Below, one piece after another: positions 56,291 through 64,000 of a stretch of 64,000 bases of DNA (positions are counted from its first letter, which is position 1; each line of letters starts with the position of its first letter). This stretch comes from Diploptera punctata (taxonomy: Eukaryota; Arthropoda; Insecta; Blattodea; Blaberidae). The notes under the pieces are model-generated. The model was not told the origin of the DNA, made no database searches, and worked only from the letters and a program-made list of their open reading frames with translations. Both the position numbers and the translations under genes were made by a program. The stretch covers positions 1,568,001 to 1,632,000 of the forward strand of contig JASPKZ010010239.1 in assembly GCA_030220185.1 (NCBI GenBank), written 5' to 3'.

Positions 56291-56832
56291 ACACTGAGCA
56301 ACAAAAAAGAAACTTTTTTTTTGTCTCGGATAGAAAAAATACGTGATTCTGATAGTATTTTTTTTCCTCAATTCAAGTATGATATCGGTTTTTCTCTATC
56401 ACGCAAGGTTTACGAGAGACAAGAATTTATTATTTCAAACACTTAAATATTTTCTACATTCATAACCACACAATATTCGAACATTCGGACTCACCTAGAA
56501 TGTACGAAATTACGATTTTCTGCTATATTTCGCCTGTGGAGCATCCCTCTTGATGGTCCAACAATAATCGGCCAGCATATTAGGATTCCATTTGCCTTGA
56601 TATACCTTTTCCAAAGCTGAAATCTCCTGATGAAAGTGTTCCCCGTTTTATTTTACAATGGACGAAAAAACGTTTATCAAAAAATAATTATTTAAATCCA
56701 TTAATTGAAATTTAAATAAATGAACTATGGATGAGGAGAAATTCCGAATACATATTTGAAAACACGATAAAAACTTCATTAACTACAACTATTGATACTC
56801 ATGAGACAAAAATCATGTTGACCAGTGTAATT
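56291..56832. mobile_element. MITE-like DNA element, copy 2 (no SINE)
   Basis: Matches 19119-20017 minus its SINE. Ends ACACTGAGCAACA and TGTTGACCAGTGT are inverted with one mismatch. On the minus strand 56510-56644 reads GEHFHQEISALEKVYQGKWN, then PNMLADYCWTIKRDAPQAKY and a stop. I recall similar endings (YQG.W...M.ADYCW) in uncharacterised multi-copy arthropod proteins. An in-frame stop lies just upstream. Probably a non-autonomous element with a residual coding end. Confidence 0.75.
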
Positions 56833-59800
56833 AGTGATACAAGATGTAAATACTTGAACCAAGTTTTATTTTAGAACGCGATTTTCCCCTACATCTTCCC
56901 CTTACATAATGCGATATACTTCCCAACAACATTGACAATGAAAATATTTTAAATGGAAATCTTAATGGCAATAGAAGTAATGTAAACAAAATTAATTTGG
57001 ATTTTGAATTGAAAAATGTGTTTTATATTAATTAAACAGTACGCATGATGTCTAGGTTTAGGAAAATAATTTTAAGTGACATGACGTCTTTAATTAGTTT
57101 TCTGTAATTAATTTTTTTTAAGTTGGGATGAATATTACAATACATTATACAATTAAATGCGCAGTAATATAGAGGGGTGAAATTCAAATTCTACCAACAA
57201 ACTTTCACAAGTTATTCAATGTTGTAACTGTGTGTTTTGATATAAGGAACCTATGGTCTACAGTGGCTCATTACCGAGTAATTTCATTACTTTCGTTTTG
57301 TATAACTTAACCACCTTCGTATCTGTTTACTTGGAATATGAATATTTCCAAATTACATTGTTATGCTGTTTAAAGTAATTGTTCAAAATGTCCACTATCA
57401 TTATCACGATCAAATTCACAGCGACGCCTCATGAACCGAAACACAAGCTGTACCATATCAGGAAATTGGCGCACATCGTCAGCGAATGCTACAATCCTTG
57501 CAAAAATGTGCATATACACGTTTCGACTTTTGAGAATATAAGTTAATAGTTTTAAGATATATTCTTTTTTTTTTTCGATACATCAAATTCTAAAACTTAA
57601 TGTTTTTTTTTAAAGAAATGTTGGTGTGAATAAAGAATTTATTTATAATTTGTGATAGCTTATAAGATATTGAAGTATAATACATTGTTTCTGATATTAA
57701 TTTTTCTAAACTGATAAAGCTAATTTGTACTCGCACTCTTTTGATGCATCTCTAAATATTTATTTATGATACAGCGGAAATTTACATAAGCTATTGGTAC
57801 ATTAATATTTATTATTGAAATTAAGCGATAAATATAACAATTGGTAGTTATATATAATTTTGTTGGTTTACTGAATTTGTATATTTATTGGTAAGTAATA
57901 ATTTATTCAGTAATGCATTTCATCTGAATATTTAATTTTTATATCATATTGGAGTTTGTTATGTAATGTTACATGCATTTTTAAGTGAGTTCAAAATTTG
58001 AAATTAAGTTAATTTTTAAATTTTCATATATGGTAGATATTACTTGATATTGAAGCAAGAGAAAAACTATTTTATTTTAATTATCACCGAGCATTCAAAA
58101 CGTGCAGAACTGAATGAAGATATGATAATCGTGAAAATATATAGACTGATAGAAATAATAATTTTCCAAAACTGGGTTTATTAGAAATTATATAATTAAA
58201 GAATGGAAATGTAGATTAAAGAGTTGAGTAACGAAAAATAATAAATAATACCTGTAATTGGAATTGAACAAGCTGCAAATTTAGACTTGTTTTACTACAC
58301 GAACGGAAGGTTTCATATTCAATGGAAATTGAAGAACAGAAAATAGAATTATTATAGAAGATGAGTGCAGAAAAAAATATTGCATGTAGAAAAATTCAAA
58401 TCATGTAAGATTTGGAAAAATGTGGATGTATAAAATACTTTTGAAATATATTGTGAAGATGTAATCAGAAAGGAAAAAACTCTCTACGGGATATATCGTC
58501 AAAGATAATACATTGATTGAAACATTTGGGTAATGATCAGTATTTTCTGATCTCTTCATACAAACCAATAAAGTTTTATTGTAAGGGTTTAATTTTGCTA
58601 ACGACTGTTTCCTTAAGATATTTAAATATACTTTATTTTTATTTCATTATTGTATATTATAATAATTTATGAAGTCCACACAATGACCCAAATCGTACCT
58701 AGCTCAATATATAATGATATAATTTTAAAAATCGGTCCTAATATCTGTATTTTTTTTATTTAAGCAGAATATATTTTGTCTCGTGAGAAGTTGTTTGGTA
58801 TATTAGGTCTATGATCTAGCATGTAAACTACCAAATAAAAATTTATTAGAATTAGAAGACCAATTTCCATATCCCCGATTAATGTGTTCGAAAATTAAAA
58901 TAGATAGAAAAACTATTTTAAGTCTAAAAACATTTAAATATTAAAATAAATACCGAATATGTTTGTGTATAGAATAAAATTTGTTGATTTTGTAACTTAA
59001 AATTATAAATACGAAATTGGCAATTAAAAAAGTAAGGCAAAAAAGAATAATAAATATAATTCGACATTATCAGGTGCAGCTAGTAATTAATGATTAGTTA
59101 TTTTATTATAGTTTAACGAATTTTAAAACTATTAAGGAAGTAATTAACAACAGTGGTAATGACTAAAACTGATTAGTTTGTAAAACTGTATGTTGACAGT
59201 TTCAATCTTATTCTGGACAAAACATCTTGCAGTTACTCAATGTTATTTGTGTAAGGATTAGCCCCGGGCATTGGGTTAGAATTCTTTCTCTTGCAGTGAC
59301 AAGTAACAGACATTTCTCATGGGCCTAGAGGTCAATGAATTCTGATATACTAAAATGAATGTTTTGTATTAGCTAAGAAAACTAATAACAACCACCGAAA
59401 TTAAATGTTTATTTCATTTTTGTATATTCTTAACTACACAACATTTCCAAACTTTAATTTATACTGTACTTTATTCAAAATTGTTTCTATACTACATTAA
59501 TTTTTGTTATATTTTCTGAAATTCTATTAACATTAATATAAATATAGTTCTAAATTAAGTACTATATTCAATTCTAAACGATACTTACATCTACATTAGT
59601 AAATTAATGGCTTTTGAGACTTAGTTTCAATATATAAATATTGAAGTTACATTGTACTTCGCTATAAATTTATGAATCTTATACATGTCAGTATAATTAT
59701 TATACTAGTATGTTAAGATGATGTTGCCCTCCCCACTCTGCATTACTTGTAAACCTGTAATAAAAATGCATTTTTTTATTTACACTCCATTCCTTGATGA

Positions 59801-60470
59801 AATAGTATATTACGATAAGTGGTTTTTACAGAAGCTAGGAAATGTCTTTCGTTTTTTAATTTCCGAGATCCTCTAAAACACGTCATAAACGTGCGTTGTA
59901 CATTATTCTTTTGCGCGATGGTGTTTTCAAAAAATAAATAATAATAAAATAATAACATCTTTGTTGTAAATATTTGCGTTCATTATTAACAAGTAACTAA
60001 AGTTAACAGCGTGGACAATGTTTATTAGTTGAGACTACAGAATACAGAAGGCTGTGACACCAATCTGTCATAAAATGGCTACATGTACGTATTTGTTGTT
60101 TACATTGTTTCAAATAAAGTTCAGTTCATTTAAAATGCAGTGATTTGCTTCGTATAATGTATATTTACACTACCTTTTGGATATATTTTTGTATATATAT
60201 ATATTGTACGTAGTTTACATAAAGGGCAGTGGTGTTACTTCCTGCACGTGGTTTGGAATATATAATATTACAGTATAGTTATTTAGGTTGGCAACTCCGA
60301 AATGTAAGAAGTTGAACTTTCAATCATGGTCGCCATTGCTGTAAATACGATAAAACGCATTTTCGCGCAAAAAATAACGTTTTAACATACCTTTGAATCA
60401 CTAAATTGGAGGATTTAAAAAATGTAAATATATAAATTAAGAATGTTTCATGATACATTAGCTACAAAAT
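56833..60470. other. Long AT-rich spacer
   Basis: No repeat match or ORF of interest, except the short peptide remnant at 57370-57513. Confidence 0.5.
57370..57513 (-). pseudogene. Possible transposon-protein carboxy-terminus
   Basis: The minus strand reads MHIFARIVAFADDVRQFPDM, then RFMRRRCEFDRDNDSGHFEQ, LL and a stop. The ending RRC...GHFE.LL recalls the carboxy-terminus of many transposon-derived arthropod proteins. No more of the protein is present. Confidence 0.35.
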
Positions 60471-60568
60471 TAACATCTCTCTTAGTGGAATACAGGCTTT
60501 CACGGCCGGTAATCATGGTAATAAAAGATTCCGGGCTATGTGGCCGTGGTCTATAACTGGCGTTTCTT

Positions 60569-60609
60569 CCAGACGTTTCTCCCTCAACTGCGGAGGGCAT
60601 CTTCAGTGG
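60569..60609 (-). ncRNA. Hammerhead-like motif, left arm
   Basis: Exact inverted copy of 60702-60742. Confidence 0.48.
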
Positions 60610-60701
60610 CGAGCGCTTACAGCTATTATTTCCCTGTCGTAGACTCGACTGCGAATTCGCAGTCGAGTCTACGACAGGGAAATAATAGCTGTAAGCGCTC
60701 G

Positions 60702-60742
60702 CCACTGAAGATGCCCTCCGCAGTTGAGGGAGAAACGTCTGG
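60702..60742 (+). ncRNA. Hammerhead-like motif, right arm
   Basis: CCA, CTGAAGA (fits CUGANGA), T, G bulge, hairpin CCCTC/GAGGG, A, GAAA, palindromic CG, TC, TGG. Stem I CCA/TGG pairs, the triplet reads GUC, and stem III is only two self-complementary pairs. Such stems favour a dimeric ribozyme. The same core on the minus strand at 60569-60609 is its exact mirror. Activity untested. Confidence 0.48.
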
Positions 60743-60809
60743 AAGAAACGCCAGTTATAGACCACGGCCACATAGCCCGGAATCTTTTATTACCATAACA
60801 TCTCTCTTG

Positions 60810-61985
60810 TTAGATGTATTTAAATATTTTGTAAACTAATGTAATGAAATCAACCGGAAATGTGGCCTAGTGTAATTATATACTTTATCAAAGAGATTAA
60901 TAGTTATTTCCATTAAAATGTATCTTAAATGTTAAGTAAGTTATATTTCTACATACCTTTCATTTTCACATAATTTAAACATACCTGTATTTTCAACTAT
61001 ATTTTTTAAATTACATTTTATTTCGAGTAGTCTGTTGCATTAAAAAAAAACGCTAATTTGCCTAAAAGTATGTTCGCGCTGGTGAAATAGAAGAATATGG
61101 TTCCATGTTTCGCGCATTTAAACCCGGTAGAGTACAATGGATTTCTAATGACGTAATATTCCTGATATAAGAGTTTTATGAACTAAGCTTCATAGCTCTT
61201 TGGTTCCCAAATTTGAATTGTGATGTAAATGACATATATAGTTAAAATCATAAAAAAGCACTAACTTAGAACTATAGAAATTCGTTTGATGGCAATCAGT
61301 AAGTGACAATGACAGTAAAATGTTTAAAGATTATTAAGTCAGCAAAATAGAGATACATTGCATCCTATAAAACAATTTAAAAACGCGTTTTCTTAATTGT
61401 TTAACTGTGGTTAAACAATTAGATAATTTATCGCATATATTACTTATTTGAAAGTGTTTTTACATGTTTTTAACGCTACAACACTCTTTCATGGTTTAAT
61501 TTTCCACGATGTAAATCATTTTATTAACATATTTACTACCATTAACTTATTTCAGATCGTTTTCTTTTCCAGAATAGACTAATAATTAATTTGGGTAGCG
61601 TTTTTAATTCGAAGATAGATTATAAAAATATTGGCGAAGGAATTGGATTGGAAACTGCTGTATGTGCTCTGACATGGGGAAATGAGTTGTCAGAACAAAT
61701 AGTATCAGTATTTTAAATTGTAATGTACATGGAATCGTTATATCAATTAATTACAAACCTTAATTAAACAGACTAAATATCGACTCGTGATATGTGCCAC
61801 AAATTTCATACATGTGTAATTATCAGTGATTGTAGTGACCACGAATAACTCAAATAGCAAGATCACCATTAAAAAAAGGAATATCTGCTATTAATTTCAT
61901 TCTGAATAATTATTCCAAAAACTTGTTTATTTTCCACAATTTTTTTTATTATTCCGGCTTTTACAATGAATATACATTTTTCCGG
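60810..61985. other. Unannotated spacer
   Basis: AT-rich, no ORF over 60 codons, no repeat match found. Confidence 0.5.
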
Positions 61986-61989
61986 TACC

Positions 61990-62735
61990 CATGTTCACAG
62001 TTAACTACACATTTGTTTCAACACATTTTTCCATTCTTGTCTGTTCATCCATATATCTTCTTCTATTTCCCATTCCCTCTTAGTTTCATTGATTCCCTGA
62101 ATCCATGTAATATTTGGTCTACCCTTCGTTTTCCTTCCCTGTGGTTCCCAATCCATGATTATCTTAGGTAGTTTTCCTTCTTCCATCTTTCTAATGTGTC
62201 CGTACCAATTTAATGGTTTCTTCTTTATAAAATCTAATATTGAATATTGTACCTGCATTTTTTCTTTTATATATGAATTTCTGATTTTATCCTTCCTGGA
62301 TATTCTTGCAGCACGTCTCCAGTAGTCCATTTCAGTGGCGAGTAATTTTTTTTTTCATTTGTGCATTTAAAGCCTACACATCAGCTTCATAGGTAATAAT
62401 GCTTCTGATTATTGTATTAAAAATAGTTTTTTTGTTTCTTTGAAGATATGTTTATCCCATACTATTCCATTTAGGGCAGATATGGCATACTTTCCTATAT
62501 TGATCCTGTTTCTTATCTCTGTTTCTTGTTTTCCCATCTTTAGTAATTTTAATTCCCAAATACTTATATTCGTCAGTGTATTTAATTGTCCCTAAATTTT
62601 CTTCTAGTATTAAATTTTGAGGATGATCCCCTATTGTCATATATCTATGACGTTTTATACTTGTCAGAAAAAACATACCTAGACTGTTATATATATTTAG
62701 GAAGGCATATGCTAATAAACTGATCACTTACTAAC
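61990..62735 (-). mobile_element. LINE-H tail
   Basis: Two minus-strand frames. One is 62452-62727 with NLGTIKYTDEYKYLGIKITK. The other is 62001-62330 with MDYWRRAARISRKDKIRNSY, PLNWYGHIRKMEEGKLPKII and GRKTKGRPNITWIQGINE. These are the classic post-RT blocks (EYKYLG, DYWRR, WYGH, GRP..W). A frameshift near 62340-62450 separates them. RT and endonuclease are missing. Confidence 0.85.
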
Positions 62736-62889
62736 TATGCATTGTTGGTAATTATAATTTAATGAGCTAAATCTTTCATATAATAATTATATGGGCACAA
62801 TTATTATGACATTTCGTTCTTGATTTTGCAGTTAATCTGAAAATATATTTTTCCTAAATGAATTTTCCACGGACCTGGGATCAATCTTA

Positions 62890-63040
62890 AACGAGAGTCA
62901 GACTCTTGTTATGGGGCTAAAGAAGGCTGTTACGCATGGCTGACAACCCGGCTGACATCCAGACTCGATTGTCTAGAAAGATGGGAGCCTTTAACCTTCT
63001 ACTACCCTAAGGGAATCCTAAGACCTAAATTAGGATCTTT
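62890..63040 (+). mobile_element. SINE-2 3' fragment
   Basis: GGCTGACAACCCGGCTGACA and CTTCTACTACCCTAAG equal the distal body of the SINE at 49801-50112. Confidence 0.8.
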
Positions 63041-63095
63041 TTTTGTTTTAAATTAATTTGTTGGGAAAATATTTGTATACTCACTCACTATGTAA

Positions 63096-63430
63096 TATCC
63101 CATCCATAGTAATTCAGCCCGAAGGCAGGTCCTTCACTGCATTCATAGCATTTTCATGCTATGCTTGCAGTTTACTAGGGAATTGTAGGTGTGGTAGCTT
63201 CCCGTTGCTTTCCACACCGGTGAACGATGATGATAATGATGATTGATAAGGATGAAGATGGCCATATGATTCGGGGACCGTTTGGGCCTTAAAGTTTTCC
63301 TGACATTTGTCTTACAGGTGAGGAAAAACTCCGATAAAAACCTCACCCAGAAAAACTGCCCCGACCGGGGATCGAACCCGGGCCCGCTGCGTGACAAGCC
63401 AGCACGCTACCTCGAGACCACAGCGGTGGA
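63096..63430 (-). mobile_element. SINE-1, copy i (full length)
   Basis: Minus-strand head at 63430 with B box GGTTCGATCCC (about 63368-63378), complete body and ATGG 3' end. Target duplication CACTATGTAA (63086-63095 and 63431-63440). Confidence 0.94.
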
Positions 63431-63579
63431 CACTATGTAAATATATTGTAGGATATTTCACGTGTGGACCTACTGCCATCTAGATATTAAATAAATAATA
63501 GAACATTACAATAATGGAAAGTGGACAGATGAATTGACATGTTCAAGGCCTAAGCGTAGCTCACGAAATCATATAATAT

Positions 63580-63581
<2 letters not shown>

Positions 63582-63648
<67 letters not shown>

Positions 63649-63650
63649 GC
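63582..63650. repeat. AAT microsatellite 1
   Basis: About 22 AAT units. Lies at the 3' tail of a minus-strand Q terminus. Encodes only an Asn run. Confidence 0.97.
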
Positions 63651-63720
63651 TTTATTTTACCTGGCAGAGTTAAGGCCTTAAGGCCTTGTCTACCACTCAA
63701 CCAGAGTTTTATTTACAATT
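63640..63720 (-). repeat. Repeat Q 3' terminus
   Basis: Minus strand GTTGAGTGGTAGACAAGGCC and TAACTCTGCCAGGTAAAATA. Same terminus as 7800-7880. Confidence 0.7.
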
Positions 63721-63732
63721 CTCGCAGTGAAC

Positions 63733-63734
63733 AA

Positions 63735-63793
<59 letters not shown>

Positions 63794-63796
63794 TAA
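63733..63796. repeat. AAT microsatellite 2
   Basis: About 18 AAT units. Confidence 0.97.
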
Positions 63797-63799
63797 TCT

Positions 63800-64000
63800 T
63801 CATGGTGTAGGCTTTCCTTCGGATATATTGTCTAAAGGTGCATCTTCGCAGGCTATTTTGGATATTCGGCTTTCTTCCATTCTATCTAAATGTTGAATCC
63901 ATTTTGTTCTACAAGTTTAACTTTATCTAGGAGGGGTGTAATTTTCAATTGTTTAGGTATATCTTTACTTCTAATGTGGTTTTTTAATGAGGATCCCTTT
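63800..64000 (-). mobile_element. LINE tail related to LINE-C, cut by window end
   Basis: The minus strand reads RSKDIPKQLKITPLLDKVKL, then a stop, IEWKKAEYPK in one frame and HLDRMEESRISK in another. The block order equals DIREELKVQPLFDKV..HMDGM of LINE-C. The 5' part lies outside the window. Confidence 0.6.

Larger units (their letters stand above)
60484..60795. mobile_element. Palindromic retro-inserted element with 13-bp target duplication
   Basis: 60515-60796 is a perfect 282-bp palindrome centred on GCGAATTCGC (141-bp arms, no spacer). About 31 unpaired bases (60484-60514) precede it. TAACATCTCTCTT occurs at 60471-60483 and 60796-60808, a target duplication. The two arms encode identical spurious peptides on opposite strands. 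Each arm carries a hammerhead-like core. Related imperfect element at 51500-51760. The relation to Penelope-like elements is inference. Confidence 0.88.

Noticed and set aside
57440..57500. AFADDV read as a reverse transcriptase catalytic box
   Set aside because: No RT blocks lie upstream or downstream. The surrounding peptide ends GHFEQLL and a stop, more like a transposon-protein terminus.
60448..60839. Two identical proteins of about 100 residues on opposite strands
   Set aside because: They are the mirror images produced by the perfect palindrome, not genes.
63534..63896. Asn-rich 120-residue protein
   Set aside because: The Asn runs are two AAT microsatellites, and the rest is antisense LINE and repeat Q sequence.

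Overview
This looks like a non-genic, repeat-saturated stretch of an insect nuclear genome. AT-rich DNA, many families of non-LTR retrotransposons, tRNA-derived SINEs, Penelope-like elements, Tc1/mariner, piggyBac-like and Helitron remnants, and long microsatellites all point to a eukaryote with a large genome. The commonest coding remnant (a LINE carboxy-terminus with GKPEGKRPVGRPRMRWENN and VWRAYVRAAMNLRVR) is one I associate from memory with predicted proteins of cockroaches such as Periplaneta americana. Blattodea is therefore the best guess, not proven here. No bacterial-type operon, CRISPR array or complete host gene is visible.

Layout. 1-2420 is an old repeat (P) carrying three later insertions: a SINE, a LINE-E and a Penelope-like fragment. 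An uninterrupted relative of P lies at 16885-17665. 2945-8000 holds LINE-C and LINE-A tails, a SINE nested in a LINE-A copy, and a second Penelope-like copy broken by repeat Q. 9.1-11.1 kb has a SINE, a short Helitron and an inverted repeat carrying two tRNA-like sequences. 11.8-26.4 kb is mostly decayed LINE tails, a long TAGA microsatellite, a MITE-like element containing a SINE, and a piggyBac-like TTAA element. 26797-30108 is a minisatellite of about 34 copies of a 97-bp unit. 30.1-38.2 kb has two LINE-F copies (one with an internal 247-bp tandem duplication), a third Penelope-like remnant and LINE-L with a 15-bp target duplication. A near-complete Tc1/mariner (39077-40359) interrupts a Q copy. 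42.7-45.65 kb is the best-preserved LINE-A (endonuclease plus reverse transcriptase, frameshifted). 46-54.8 kb is a dense layer of LINE-A and SINE pieces with a Helitron relative. 54.8-62 kb is AT-rich and mostly featureless, except a second copy of the MITE-like element and a perfect 282-bp palindrome at 60515-60796. 62-64 kb has LINE-H, SINE copies and AAT microsatellites.

The most interesting signal is a recurrent hammerhead-ribozyme-like motif (CYGANGA, hairpin, GAAA, short self-complementary stem III, UH). It occurs downstream of Penelope-type GIY-YIG remnants (near 2200, 7920 and 32830) and in both arms of the 282-bp palindrome, which is flanked by a 13-bp target duplication. The window also gives unusually clean insertion histories: several elements have exact target-site duplications, and some have an empty site preserved in a sister repeat copy. 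All coding calls are from reading translations by eye; no database search was possible.
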